Positions 1 to 13,891 of a stretch of DNA of 64,000 nucleotides are shown one piece after another. How positions within the stretch are numbered: position 1 is the stretch's first letter; each line of letters starts with the position of its first letter. Under the pieces are notes generated by a model. It saw nothing but the letters and a program-made list of their open reading frames with translations. It was not told the origin of the DNA and ran no database searches. Origin of the DNA: Theocolax elegans (taxonomy: Eukaryota; Arthropoda; Insecta; Hymenoptera; Cerocephalidae); the NCBI GenBank assembly GCA_026168455.1, contig JANSJX010000008.1, positions 1,771,001 through 1,835,000 of the forward strand, read 5' to 3'. Position numbers and translations under genes: made by a program.

Positions 1-1740
1 ATATACACTAAAAAAATATATTTTTGATCTAAGCGGAATTCTTGTTAAATATATATGCCCCGAGAAGAAAAACCGGTTGCTCGAATCCAAAGCGAACTTC
101 TCTACATAATCATGTGAATTCACAAATAGAACATTCCGCTACTCGATTACATAAGAATCACAAATATAACAAAAATTCAGTTTCTACATCAAAATTATAT
201 TCTTTTTTTTTCAGCACGTAAATTCATTTGCATTGTATAATGTTAATGATCTTTCACTACACTGATCGAAAATTGTAATACTCTATATCTGTAACAGCAA
301 CAGGTTAATAGACAATAACAGCGAGTATAACATTTTAAATAACGCAAAATACAAAAAATCGATGAAATTACAGGCGTGTATATTACATGCGTTACAGGAG
401 AGTATACCCCTCGAAATCAAAATAAACAGATCGAAAGGACGAGAATAATTAACGGAAGCTTGGTTGGCGGAACCACGAAATCGCAGAGGAGACCGCGTGC
501 AGCCACCCACATACACACGCAGACACGCAGACACGCAGACACGCAGACACTTTATCGGCGTGGGGAATGCCGGGAGCATTCACGCGCGATTAAACGAGCT
601 CGAAATCACCCACGGAGACGATAGCCCCCGGACGATGACGACAGCTGCGAATCAAGCGAACGAGCGTTATTTTGAAAATGCGCCCCAGGGGCCTAGCTAT
701 GTGCGAGACGAATTCCAATCACAACTCGACAATGAGTGTGAGCGAGATGGCAACCTCACCCCCCCCCCTCCCTCCCCCTTCCTCACTCGCTCTCTTTTTT
801 TCAGAATTTTTCTACGTGTGTGGCCAATATGCCAGTTCATTTTAATTTTCGTTTTCCGATTGCATCCTCGTCTTACTAATATACCACGGATTTATCCGAG
901 TTTTCTTTATTTCTTTTTTTTGAAACATTGCTTTTTTCCGTGGAACTTTGTATTGTGAAAACGAAATGTGTCTATATTGCATTAAATATGAGTGTCTAAT
1001 AATTAATTTTATTGAATTTGGATAAATGTTTCAATGGATTTAATATACACACTAGTAGAAATATAACAATTGAAGGTTAAATGTAATTATAATTTAGCCA
1101 TTAATTAGGAATTTGTTCGGTATTTTATAACATTTGGCACATTTCTTGGCTTAAAAAAATGGTGTATTTATGATCAGATACATATATACTGGGTTATATA
1201 GTCGATCGTTTTATGTATTATTTCTCCTCGACTGGAATTTCTCTAAAAAAATACAGGTGTTCCGAATTTGCGCCTTTATCGAATACCTAAGAAGATCGTC
1301 TAAATAATGTCTTACCGGGAAACGGGCTAATTACACTTCAAAATTTTACAAGAGCAGTTTAAAACAAGTGTATTTTTAAGTACAAATATGTATATTTATA
1401 TTTCTTTCGCCGTCATATTGAAGGATATATTTCGTATAAAGTGTAACTTGCAGACTTTTTAAAGAGAAATATAGTTTTGTAACTAGATAAATATTCTGTT
1501 TATTTGTTTACAAGCCAGAATAAACGGGACGCCTGCGTGCAAATATTCACAGTCGATGTGCAATATGCAAAGTTATATATATATATATTTAAGAATTAAA
1601 AAGGAAAGAAACTATTCACGATACGTTTAAAATAAATTAAAGAAAAACGGTGTTTCTACGAGGTACAAGTGTACTAGAATTTCTAATACCTCCAACTACT
1701 AGGGGAAAAAAAGGAAACAGAAATCCCTTCTTTATATACA
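1..1740. other. AT-rich non-coding DNA
   Basis: No supported gene. The open frames at 376-958 are short, overlap one another in different frames and read through the tandem repeat at 515-550 and a C-run near 760, so they look like chance. The rest is AT-rich with poly-A/T runs. Nothing else is recognised. Confidence 0.6.
515..550. repeat. 8-bp tandem repeat (ACACGCAG)n
   Basis: About 4.5 head-to-tail copies of the unit ACACGCAG, read directly. It lies in a slightly GC-richer patch (460-760). Confidence 0.9.
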
Positions 1741-2046
1741 TGCACTTAATATCCTAATTACAGAGTCGTACGCGAAAAGGCTCGTCGCCGCAAAAGTTCG
1801 AAAAATTATGAATGCATACGGCTCTCAAAACGAACCGAGCTATTATATCGAAGAGCGGTGGAGGCGAAAAAAAAAAAGGAAAAAAAATGTTTCTCCCTCC
1901 TTTTTTTTAAGCGATCGACTTCAAACATGAAAAGAGCATTCAGAAAATGCGAGAAACGTGCATAAAGAGAGTGTGCAAAGTGGTGAGCGTAAAAGGGAAA
2001 ACTCGCACGCGCTTTGCCCGTGTATATTTTTTTCGTTGCTTTTTTC

Positions 2047-2084
<38 letters not shown>

Positions 2085-2520
2085 TCTTTTTCTACGGGTA
2101 TACGCCATTAAAGAATTCTAGGGCGCACTTTTCGCATGCAACGCGACCGACGAAATAAAGAAAAACAGAAAGATAAAAGTCGCGGAGCGCCGATGGCTCG
2201 TGCGATCGCGGTTTCCCCTTTATGCAACCCCGAGAAAGCTCCTTTACCCGATCCTTTCTCTCTTTCTATCTCTCTCTCGACTATCCCTTCTTTGTACTTT
2301 CTCGGCCTCCTTTTCCCTAGGATTCCTTCCGGCTCGGCCATAAAACTTCATAAGCCCGAGCGACACTCGGGAGAAAAAGAGAAAGAGAGAGAGAGAGAGA
2401 GAGTCAAAGTCGGTTGGAGTTTCCTACACGGACGCATCAAATATTGTTTCATCGGTATACGTACGTGTATACGTGTGATGTGTAGACTATACGCAAAGGG
2501 TTAGACGGTTGCGATTTTAT
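1741..2520. other. CpG-containing island with CT and GA arrays
   Basis: A GC-richer patch holding a pure (TC)15 array at 2051-2080 and a (GA)n array at 2384-2403. Frames are open on both strands, but their translations are Ser/Leu or Arg/Glu runs from the arrays, so no protein is called. Purine/pyrimidine arrays can bind GAGA-type factors in insects; whether this one does is inference. Confidence 0.5.
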
Positions 2521-3240
2521 TAAACATCCCACAAGGATGCGAGACAATTTTTTCTCCTTTCAAAATCCTCGTAGTTATATACTCGCACGTACCTCTCTCC
2601 TTTCTGGACAAACTTGAGTTTATGTAAGACATTTTACTTTACAGTACGCTTCTCTTCCTTCGGTTAAATTACTACGGTTATTACCACGCGTTTAATTTAA
2701 TACAACCTTTATTAAAATTTAATTATATGTACGAACTGAGAGTGCATGTATTTAAATATGTATATCAAAGTAATTATTTCAACAACACCGTTTTTTAAGA
2801 TAATTTTAATTGATGATTTGAATTTCAAATAATTGTAAGGTATACCTTTCAGTAGTACATTCTTAGTTTCGTCAGACATACACACATCTACAGATTCTTT
2901 TTTTTATATCTTTGCGCATCGATCGACTAGCTTCGATTAGAATATAAATGGATAATATAAACAAATGCAAAAAAGATTATTATTAATTACGTTTGTGATT
3001 TCAACGATACCTCGGCACCTTGATAAAATCTCTCGATAAAAGAGGGAAAAAGAAAAAGAAAAACGATAAGGTATATCGAGGAAGATATCCATAATTTTCG
3101 ACGTAGTTAATCCAGCCGCTATAAATAATAATCCATCGAAATGCACGTGTAATTAAACGCTACTTACGGTGTAATACCACGGAATAAAACCCTACCCGAC
3201 ATATAATGTATATATATATATATATATTTAAAAATTTTAT
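2521..3240. other. AT-rich non-coding DNA
   Basis: AT-rich sequence with a short TA run near 3209-3228. No gene or recognised repeat. Confidence 0.5.
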
Positions 3241-3720
3241 CTCCTCGAATATTACGCACGCGCGAGGGACTAACGATTATTACTCCAAGAACCGGTTAAT
3301 AATTCACGTCCCGGGGCGTAAATTGAAGATGAGAACGAACAAAAGAGAGAGAGAGAGAGAGAAAGAAAGGAAAACACGGAGGGTCGACGAAAAAAGGCAC
3401 ACTCGCAGAGGGATACTATAAAAGCAGGACTTGGGGAAAATAAAACCTTGAAACCCAAGTACACGGTTTTTAACAGCAGGGCCCTCGATTTCGCGCGGAC
3501 GACTTACTCGCGCCCCAAGTTTCTCGGCTCGAGGGAGAGAGGGGACGACTGAAACACCGAGAAGGCGGTTTCGTCGATAAAACTTTCCGCTCGAGCGAGC
3601 CGACCGCGTGAATTCTCGTTGTTTCGCCCGTTGCGTATTACGTTCCGATGGTTTTCTGTACATACAGGAAAAAAAGAGAGAGAAAATTAAATGTTCAAAT
3701 CAAGATCGCCGACTGAGTAG
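3241..3720. other. CpG-containing island with GA array
   Basis: GC-richer patch with (GA)n at 3344-3362. A TATAAAAG match sits at about 3416, but no transcript start or coding frame can be tied to it. The overlapping open frames on both strands are dominated by the array. Confidence 0.4.
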
Positions 3721-3857
3721 GTTGAATGGATCGACCGTTCGATTATTTGATTGCGTGTATGCTTTTTGGATAAATATCCAACATTTCATTCGGATCACGA
3801 AAGTTTATCATTAAACTCGTTGTAAATCCACGTTTCTTAACTATTGAGAACACTTAA

Positions 3858-4246
3858 CAGGATGTAAACCCCAGAAAACAGAAAATTATTTTTTTTTATT
3901 TAAGGAGGAATTCAATTTATCGAAAAAACGTTCTGTAACGGTGGTCGGTATCGTATTTCTTTTGGGGATGACCCGTGAATTTTTTCAAATTTTTTTATTG
4001 ATAAATCATTGAGATTTTTGGGCAGCCGTGAATCATTGTTTAAGAGCTATAGGTATATTACCGACCAATAATAGTTATTTACGTATAATCAATTAATTAA
4101 TAATTATTTCGTACAAACCTCTCTATTACGCTACTTTATTTGGTTTGAACTGTATCTGTAATTTTTTTCAGATTTTTCTTACAATTAGGTTTTAAAATTT
4201 TTGGGATTTTCTAGGTAGAGCTCTGTAATTTAGATATCACATCGCC
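3858..4246 (+). mobile_element. TTAA-flanked MITE, copy 1
   Basis: A 389-bp element bounded by TTAA on both sides (3854-3857 and 4247-4250). Its ends are imperfect inverted repeats: CAGGATGTAAAC at the left and TCACATCGCC at the right. Three further copies are in this window (13892, 33090, and 38823 inverted). There is no coding capacity. TTAA target duplications are typical of piggyBac-type transposases, so a non-autonomous piggyBac-like element is the best guess; the superfamily is inferred from the TSD only. Confidence 0.8.
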
Positions 4247-4250
4247 TTAA

Positions 4251-7200
4251 TAGACGACTATTCGTTATCAAAACCTTTAATCTATATTTCCTCTTCCAAG
4301 CAATCGTCTATTGTATACATACATTAATCGACAAGCAACTATTACAATTTATCGTTAATATTTTTTACGAAAATTATTTCAAAATAATTAATAATACCTA
4401 AGATAATGAAAGTATTTTATTTTATAGTCGCGACTGTTTTAAAAATGTAATTGTTATCGCAAAATATAAAACTACCTCGCGGAATTTGAAAATAAACAAC
4501 TTGTTACCGTTTAAATTGATGTCATTTGTTTGTAAGAAATATGATCCACTACGTATCTATAGTAACAAATTCTCATAACTATTTCTAATATTATTAGAAT
4601 AAAGGAAAAATAATTTGCTTTAAGTGTGAAAAAATGTGAAACTTTAAGTTTCGATACCCACGTAAAGGCCTATCAAATTGTTAACGCCAACACGCAACGT
4701 TGAATAAACATTAAAAATTAATTTTAAAGATTTTGTTATCATCCGATAAAATAAAATAACGTGTTACGTCAGAAGAAAAATATGTAATCAGCTCAAGAGA
4801 TATATATCATTAAATTAAATAAATACTTACTCATCAATATAAGATTTTTATTTTTCGTATACGAATAATCTTTACCTTTCAAGATGTTTGCACTAAAAAT
4901 TATTTGCTCTCGACAAATCATTCGATAACTGCTAATGAATGATACATTTTAAAGGTGATCCTCGTTAAATATTCCCAATCAAATAATAATGAACATTCAT
5001 TTGACTCTATTCAAATACACACTTATCAATTATTTATTAAGTCAAACATTTCAATTCGTTTAATGTAATTCGTGGATTTCAATGTAAATCCAATATAAAA
5101 TTGATATCATCACATATATTCGGAACAATATATAAACTATACAAACACGTATACACACGCGTTTTCTTTTATCGACAAGATTGAGTGCATATAGTTTAAT
5201 TTTTCATAATTTTTCATACACCGGTTGGAAAGAAAAAACGAATATTGAAAACGGGAATATTTTATCATTACACTCACTGATAAGTGTAAAAACATTATCG
5301 TCTTTTACGATATTCCGTTTCATTCTAAACCATCGTACATTCAAGCGTTTATCATATACCGCGGGTTGTTTTGTTGCTTTTACTGGCTTTTTATTATCTC
5401 TTTCCATTTTCCGTATTGGATTTTTAAATTCATTTTTATCTATACACCTCGGCGTTGTACACGATGAAACACTTATTGCAAAACTTTTGCATCTTTTTAC
5501 GGCTCTCGGGCTCTCTCTCTCCCTATACATATAATCCATAAAGTGCATTTTTATTTTTAAATTTAATTTAAATGGAAATAACTTATTTAAACTGCGACCG
5601 ATTGAAAATATTTAAATTATGTGGATTTAATAAGCAGCTACCCTCCGGATGAATAATTTATCCCTCATGAAAAAACATTAACCTAATCATTAAAACGCAT
5701 CGCGAATAAAATTCTATTTTGATTTTAATTTTTCTATCTCTCCTACTTCGATGTAAAGATACATCGACTTTATAAGCATCGCAATTAAATTGAAATATTA
5801 AGAACGTTCCTGGATATACTGAAACGTGTGACAATCGGCGATATCCTATAAGGCGATGAAAAATAAATAAATGAAAAAAACAAAAACACAAAAATACGAT
5901 GAAGAATAATAACGTGAAAGAAACCAGAGATGCAATGTCGTCCAAAAATTTAAAAAGAATTTTAAATTTTTCGTCGCGGTTGCGGGGAGAAAAACAAAGA
6001 GAAAAAGAACTTCTTTTTTACTCGAGCCAAAGTGCTTCCTTAAAACTGCACAAACGTTTCGTCGCGCTTCCCTTAATCACCCGATAAACTTCCCTCTGTG
6101 CGAGTCTGCGTATTATTTTCTTCTTTTTTTTTTTCTTCCTTTATTGTAAAAATCGCGACTTGCACTGATGACCTACAAAGCGTTGATTATACCGCGCGCA
6201 AGCAAGACAATATATATATATACATATATACGGATTGCATTTTTGTCTTTGGACTGAAAGTAATTTCGTGCGAGTGGGTGCACCTTTGTTTCTAACCTCT
6301 TTTTATACCCTTGGATGGGATTCGCACGTTCGCGAAAGAAAGAAAAATAAATGCGTTTCGGTTAGGAAACGGCAAGTGTAACGAACGAATTAATTGGCGC
6401 TGACGGGGCTTTTATTATCCCATCGATCATTCGAATTAGTCTGAGCGTGCGTAAAATCGGATGAGAATGTTAAATGTAAAAAAAAATTCTGCAGGTATCC
6501 ACGCGTCTGTTATTTTTTTATTCGATTCATATTTACAGCCTTTTTATTAGCACAATAAACTAATTATAATTCGAGTTTATTATTTTATACGTATATTATT
6601 TAAAAATCGAATTTAATATTCGATATTCATTTTTAATAAAATGTAAAAATGAAAAAAAAGCTACCATACAACAGGAATCAGATAGACTTTATATTGTGAA
6701 TTCGAGTAAAAATATCAATTGCGTTTTTAATTAATTACTTAAATGTATAGATTATTTGTTAAATAAACATCAAATAAATAAATCGTAATTAAAATATCGA
6801 CTAAATATGGACAAAAATCTTATATTTCAACATTTTCTTTATGTAAAAATCGCTGTAAATCATATATATATATATATATATATAATATTCAATTAGCGTC
6901 TGTAACTTATCCCGATGTTAACTTCAGTATCGCATTTGTAAAATTGATTAAATTATTATTTATAATAAAACTTTACAAAGCATTACGTACAATATGCGCA
7001 AAAAAATAAATATTAATCCTTAACGTTTTCTTTTGAAAGTATATATTTGAATACAATGCGTGCGAAAGTTAATTCCTTTTCTTTTCTTTTGATTCGTCAT
7101 TAATGTTGAAAGATCACTTAGTCGTTTAAACGAGACCTCGAGATATATGGAAAAAAAGTAAACATAAATTTAATTAGTAAAGTTTTTATAAACTTTTTAA

Positions 7201-8332
7201 TAAAATTATAGATAAAAAAAATCTTACCTATGAACTCCTATTTAATAACATTCTCGTCTCACAGTGTTAAACAACAATTAAATATTAACTCAATTTCGAC
7301 ATTCGAGCGTTAAACGATGTAATGAAGGATACTTCGTAACTGTACATACCTGCAACAACAAATAATAAATTTTACTTAGTATAGACTAAATTAACATAAT
7401 ATTCAATATAAGTATAATATAAAACGATTAAATATTATTTTTAAATAAAAAAAAGTCGCAAGAACGTTTTTGGTAGTCGAAAAGCTAAAAGAAAAAAACA
7501 AAGAAGTAGAAGGATCCCTAAAAATAATCAACGTCATATAAGTAAAAACTGATTATTAAAACAATATAACCAGAGAGGTCTTGGAAGAAAACGAAGGGAA
7601 TAGTAGAAGAAAAGGGAGATTGAGCGTTAGAAAGGATGAAAATGAAAGACGCTCGCGGAAAACGGAGAGAAAACGTAAGGGAAGATAGATGACTACCCCG
7701 ATTTTTCAGCGAGCTCCCAAGGGATGGTGACTGTGCGTGTTTAAGTGCGCTTTCACGTGTCTGCTGTGGGTGAGGTACGAAAAAAAAAACGCGCGGCATT
7801 GTTGCTCAAGCTACATTAAAGACTTGCGAGGTGAAAGTTACCCGCGTTTCTATAAAAGGCGAAGGAGGAAACATAAAAAAAGAAGGAAATGTTAAAGTAA
7901 GGTATTCTTGCGGTTACAAAAAAATTAGTTATTATATATATATATATATATGTTTATGATATTCGTGTGAATCATTGTAAAAGAAACGGTGATATTCGGT
8001 GTTGTACAATAATAATAAATATTTTTATACAATAATAAATTACTAGTCCGCGGAGTACTCGGGATATACACGTAGTAATGTAACGGACAACTATCAGTTA
8101 TAATTTTGAGTTTAAAGTGTAATGCACATTTTCTCATAATATGGAAGTACCCTTCGTCAATTTTGGTCCGCCATATTGGATTTTAAAGCCTATAACCTCA
8201 ACATTGTGATCAACAGCACGCAACACCTCTATATGTAAACATTTCCTCGTGATTTTCAAGCATTTTATTATGAACCTTGGCATGTCATGAATATGAATGA
8301 ACACAAATTAAGTACATTTTACTGAAAACGAA
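4251..8332. other. AT-rich non-coding DNA
   Basis: About 4 kb of AT-rich sequence with (TA)n runs near 6861-6884 and 7935-7951. The open frames at 5181-5945 and 7518-7799 have no recognisable domain and lack coding-like GC3. A CTATAAAAGG match is at about 7851, without other promoter evidence. No gene is called. Confidence 0.5.
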
Positions 8333-8336
8333 TTAA

Positions 8337-8883
8337 GGGGGGTGTGATAACCCGTAGTTACCATGAGAGTCGGAGTTATCGGCGGAAAAGTCTTATTTAG
8401 TTAATAATTTAACGTATTACGATTGTTTATGTATCGTAACGATAATAATTACAATTAAACATTTATTCGCGGAGGTACCGATGCCTATGCACATTTCTTT
8501 ATGAATCGTCCTCATATTGTTACACGTTGCGCGTTTTTAATTCGACCGCGCTTATACGTCATCCGCGATAAATGTTTCGACAAAAATTTAAACAAAATCA
8601 TGAGAATACTGGCCTCCGTCTTTGGGTAATCTAGCACCACCCTAAATTTTACAATGATTTGCCGACGCATTATCGCGAAGATAAATTGTTTGAAAGATTA
8701 AAGACGTCGGATACAATATTATATTATAATAAAAATGTCTAAACAATTATTCTCAAAAATGCGTCTACATGTCATTGTGAAATTTAATGATTTTCCTTAA
8801 ATTTTGGTGTAATTATTAACCAAATAGTTCTTCTCTGTCGGTAAGTTCGACTCTCGTGGCTAACAGCTGGCTTTGTCATCCGC
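8337..8883. mobile_element. Second TTAA-flanked non-autonomous element
   Basis: A 547-bp segment flanked by TTAA (8333-8336 and 8884-8887). The terminal 50 bp or so are imperfect inverted repeats: the left block GTTACCATGAGAGTCGGAG pairs with the right block CGACTCTCGTGGCTAAC. The ends differ from the GGGATGT family, so this is a separate family. There is no ORF of note. A piggyBac-like or other TTAA-targeting origin is inferred. Confidence 0.6.
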
Positions 8884-8887
8884 TTAA

Positions 8888-10500
8888 CAATTGTTACTTG
8901 CGTCATGTTTAGTAAAATTGACTAAACGACTACAGTAAATATTAGGTATTCGAATGTATTAAGAAACATTTTATTAGATATAATTAGTCAATTTTATTTG
9001 ACTGTTTAGAAGCACTTAAGCATAAAAATACAAATAAACGAGGATATATATACGATATAACATGGGGTATTGGGTCTGATTAGAATCGAAAAGTTCGTTT
9101 GCCAATTTTGGTACGTGATCTAAGTATTATAAAACGACCTTGTTGCTAACTTGAAATGGGAAATAAATATGCATCGGTATAGTAATTAGTATAATTTCCA
9201 TCATTTTATCTTGTTTCGCAAATACATATGTATTGTGTATATTAATGTGACACAGTAAAAAAGTGGTTTAACTAACGCGTCGTCTCGTTTAAAAAAGTAA
9301 ATTTTCTTATAATAAATATTAATTTTAAATAAGGATATTGCATCGAAACTATATGATGTACATTGCGCATAAATAAGTAAAGTACATCTTCTTTTCAATC
9401 ACGATGCGACTAACAACAACAACAAAAAATTAGCCAATCCCAAACACAATTGGTCAAAAAGGTACGAACATTTGAAAAAAAGGAAAAGAAAAATGGAAAG
9501 AATAGACTAAAATGGGTGATTGGATTTGAACACGTGTTAGACGAAGAACGTACTCGGTTTTCCGTACACGATTTCTCACTCCTCGGCAATTTCTCGAGGT
9601 CCTTATTCACTCGGTTCATTCACTCGGTGCGGGTGACAAAAGGCAGCATTTACGAGGAGAACCCCATAGGACGAATTCCGAGATCATAAGCCCCGTCCCT
9701 CGCTTATCGAGGCAAACGGGTCTATACGACCCAGCTGGGAATGAAAAGTAATCCAGGAGCTCTTGTGTTGCGGCTGGTCGAGATTCAAATTTCTCCTCTC
9801 GACGTCTAAAGAGGATTGGTCAACTCCACCCTATCTTTATTTTTCACGTACTTTTCGGATCCCTTCTATCTACGATTGATAAGATATCTTCCTCTTCTTC
9901 CTTTTTTTTTATTCTCGTATTTCCTAGGTATATTCGGGAGACATTATTTTGAATTAAGATCGACGGATCGTGAATTTAAATTACTGTCGTTTTAGAATAA
10001 ACCGGGCAAAGTAGGGTTCGTCCGATTTATATACTCTTACGGTCATTTGTGTTGTCCGGGTTGTTTGAACGACGGGGTAAACGCAGCTGTAAATACTATT
10101 TTCCTAATAATTTATACGGATTTTGCGATATCGGTGAGTGCACAATATCTATAATCACTTCGATTATGTATATATATACACGTAGTTTATATCATAATAC
10201 AAATTCAAAAAACTAATTTTATTCACGAATCGTATATGTAACGTATCGTTTATGAAACATTAATAATCCAATACGAAATTCTTATCTCGGTAATGAAAAT
10301 TTTGGTGGTCTTGGCCGTATCGCAAATGGAATAAAACAATAGTAAAACTGTCGAATGATCGAATCAATGATAAACTGAGAAATTGTAACGCCCGAAGCAT
10401 TATTAAATTTTCTCACGGGTGAGCGTTACGCGTTCCTTCAACTCATGGTATACATATATGGATGTTCCCAAGAGTACCCCAGGTCTATTTTTTTTTGTTT
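8888..10500. other. AT-rich to mixed non-coding DNA
   Basis: AT-rich to about 9.45 kb, then moderately GC-rich (9.5-9.9 kb). A short inverted repeat with GTAACGC ends lies at about 10386-10430. The open frames at 9410-9689 overlap on opposite strands with no recognisable domain. Confidence 0.4.
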
Positions 10501-10749
10501 TAGCCCAACGAAAAGTAAGAGTGTGGTCCAGGGGGGAGGGGGTAGGAGGTGGGTCACCTTCGATCGTAAAAATATAACGAAAAAAAGGCTGAAGGACCAG
10601 CCGTTATAACAACAGGAATATGCTCTTAGAGTTTTTCCTATATTTTTTAGGACACCGACAACCTTCGCGTGTATATAATCCCGTGGAAAATGCCGAGCGA
10701 GGTACGCGATATCTCGTTATTTTGCCAGCTATAGCTTCTTTCCTTTTTT

Positions 10750-10786
<37 letters not shown>

Positions 10787-11110
10787 TTGTAGAATCTCCT
10801 TTCCACATCCAAGTTCTTGGGGAGCCCCGGAGCTGTTGATAGCCGAAGATTATCATTCTCGAAGGGAAAACATTTAATTCATTTTTCTTTCATCTCCGCG
10901 CCACCCTATATATACCCTTATACATCGATTTTCCTGAAAATTCCGGTTGGCGGATGGAGGAAAAGTTGCTTTAGGCGGAGTTCCCATGTTTTCATTGCCA
11001 CGGAATTTCTGAAATGCATTCTCCAGGTGCATATGTGTATATATATAGAAACACGCACACACACACACACACGCACACACTCAACACGAAAAGTTCATAT
11101 TTTTACGATA
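10501..11110. other. Island with CT and CA arrays
   Basis: GC-richer patch with a pure (CT)n at 10752-10784 and a (CA)n-rich tract at 11051-11080, plus a poly-G tract near 10530. The open frames here read through the arrays and are not supported as genes. Confidence 0.5.
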
Positions 11111-13010
11111 CATATTTTGTCGTTCTACACAGTTCAATATTATACTTATACCAGCCGTTTATTGCCTTGTAAAACGCTTAATACTTATACCGATTTGTAT
11201 TTGAATTTCTTTTGGGTTATACGTTAAGTAAAATAACGAGATGAAGCGATGATTAAATTTCTGAGGAATGTTACAATGTTTTTATTCAATTTGATTTATA
11301 CAGAGAGTTATTGATTGTGAATATATACACAATATTAATGTATTCCATATATAGATTGTGCAATGGATTTTGGTATGTTTTCTGACATACGAAGGATGTA
11401 ACAAATATATTTCGTATGCTCGTAAAATTTATTTCGAAGGACGTGTAAGTTGAATAAATAAATAGCAAGGGAAAAATAGTTATATAATCACGAACGTTAT
11501 CAACGCGCATTAAGATCTCTCTGAATAAAGTTTCATTGTAATATCATTATGCGTCAAAAGATATAGTTATATGAAAAGGTGCGACAGCGTTCGACGCAAC
11601 TATAAAGATAATATTTATAGAAAAATGTTTAATTTTTTATTTTCGCTATATCTTATCTTAAATATATATATATAGCAATGTATTCTCATTATGAGAATTT
11701 ATTACCAAAGAGTACAGTAATTTTAATACAAGATTTATCTTTGTGTATTGGCATAAATCTTAGGTGAAACACAATTTAATAATAATATAGATGAATCGGT
11801 CATTTTTCCACGTATTAAAGGATGTATTCGTATAAGTAAAAAATGAAATCATTTTAATATCCCGTGTATACCCATCGCAAATACTTTTAAAATGCCATTG
11901 TTTGCTAAGAAAGAAAAAAAAAGAAGGAGATAGAACGGTTCATACTGGTTTTCCATTCGTAATTTTTACAAACGGTGAAAGTCCGGTTCAACCGAGTTGA
12001 ATTTCAATGTGTATAACGAGGCGAAAAGTATAGGCTGCAAAAAATATCGCTTTGCATCTGATAATCGTCGTTTCCCCGTCTTTCTCGTCTACTTCTTTTT
12101 GCGTCCCGAAACTTTAGAAAAAGGTTACAGCTAAAACCGAGGGAAAATAAGTGTTTGACTTGATGACACCGAGTTTAAATATATCAAGATCTAACGCTTA
12201 ATTTAAATTTGTTTATATTTAGTTTAAATGGGGTTTCATAAACGACTATTTTTCTTTTTTAAATCAATTTTATTGATAACAAAACGGTTAAATGTGTTAC
12301 CCGTACAAAATCGTAGATTAGACGAGAAAGAAAATAAAGAATACTATTTTCATACTTATATCTATTAATAATATCGCAGTAATAACGTGAAATGTGTATA
12401 TTGCGACGTGTGCGCAAAAATTAGGAACTAAACTATATTCGTTCCCAAAAGTTTTGTATAATAACAATATATATATACATATTTGTATATCGATACTGAC
12501 CAAGAATAACAACTAAAACTTTATTATTTCAAATTATTGTTAAAAAATAAAATATTAATTATGAGAAAGTAAAATGATAAAAAATTTACCCTGACTTATA
12601 ATAACCCTCGTAATTACGTTTTAATTTACATATTACCGGGCTGTCGACATAAGAATTATTGTTTAACTGGCTGATAATAGTAATTTTAGAATTAACTTAT
12701 TTGTTATTGACTGGGCTTAAAATACAAAACCTATAATTATTTATGTATAATCAAATGTATTCGTTTTTATAAATAAAGGAATTATAGCCTGAAAAGGATG
12801 AAACGTCGCCATCTAATTAAAAGTGTGGTTTATTCACCAAGATCAAGAAATACTCCTTTGAAATAAATTATGCGTGGATGATAAAGATACATCTATCTAT
12901 GTAGAATGAACTATTTGAGTTCGTAAATAATATACTAATATAAACTAATTAGAAAAAAACGTATGGGAAATATCATCCGCATAAGAAATAAAAAATCAAT
13001 CGAGAATTCC
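11111..13010. other. AT-rich non-coding DNA
   Basis: AT-rich sequence without a recognised gene or repeat family. Short TA runs near 11661-11672 and 12467-12478. Confidence 0.5.
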
Positions 13011-13830
13011 CGAGCGCAGTGTTCTCGAAGGTACGTCTCAATTAACGTGTACAACAAAGACGCGTAACAGGCTCGATCCCGCTTCTCTCTCTCTCTCTCT
13101 CTCTCTCTTTGGCGACGTCAGACGCATCTCGAGCCAAAACTTTGGTCGACAAAAGCGAGTGCCTGTCCCCCTTCCTTCGTTCTTGATGGCATGTACACGT
13201 GTACAGGACGGTAGAGAGAGAGAGAGTGAGAGAGAGAGAGAGATAGATAGAGAGAGAGAGAGTAGTAGGCATGAGAGATCCGCCCAGGGGCTTGTTGACT
13301 TTCCGACGCGCCGATCGACTCGAGTGTGTTTGACTTGAAAATCCATCGTGGATTTTCAATATTTGAAGTGTGTGCCGTCTCCTGTCCCGGGACCTCTTAC
13401 CGCTAGGATGCCTCGAATGATCAAGACGAATTCGCGTGAACGTCCTTGGAAATTGGTTGGCCGCGTCTCTTACCCATCATCCCCCGCTATTCGCGTTCAA
13501 GGCTCTTTTTCCAGTCACCGAAAACGTTATTACGGGTCTCTCTCTCTATCTCTCTCTCTTTCTACCCCCTCTGTCGGTCTTCCACCGTTTCTGCAGGGGA
13601 TCGTCTTTTATCGGAATATCTCTCTATTACGCGATCGTCGTTCGGTTTATATTCGTTTTACCTTGCTCCAAGCACCTGTTAATCGTCCCTTTTTGCGTTT
13701 GGCGCGTCGACACAGATTTTCCACGATAACGCACTTTTTATTTGGGTTAGACAGGAGCAGTGTACCCCTTGACTTATTAACACTCGATTCTCGTAACATA
13801 TATACTGATATACGTTGAACATTTCCAAAG
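13011..13830. other. CpG-containing island with paired TC and GA arrays
   Basis: It holds (TC)n at 13084-13107, an interrupted (GA)n at 13212-13262 and CT-rich tracts at 13537-13560. The TC and GA arrays about 105 bp apart are complementary and could pair in RNA. Several open frames on both strands (13038-13818) arise from this composition; none has a recognisable domain. Confidence 0.5.
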
Positions 13831-13891
13831 AACGCGAATGGTCATTCTTAAAAATTGAATTTTAAATCACGTCTGAATATTAATATATTAA

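Noticed and set aside
515..550. CRISPR-like array
   Set aside because: A simple head-to-tail 8-bp repeat without spacers, in a eukaryotic context.
464..958. 164-codon plus-strand frame near the window start
   Set aside because: It reads through an 8-bp tandem repeat and homopolymer runs, overlaps other frames, and has no recognisable domain.
1806..2504. Several 66-122-codon frames on both strands around 2.1-2.4 kb
   Set aside because: Their translations are Ser/Leu or Arg/Glu runs produced by the CT and GA arrays.
7848..7860. TATA-box promoter (CTATAAAAGG)
   Set aside because: No initiator, coding frame or other promoter sign is attached; such matches are expected by chance in AT-rich DNA.
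13038..13818. Frames of up to 156 codons on both strands
   Set aside because: Mutually overlapping in different frames and dependent on CT/GA arrays; no domain or codon bias.
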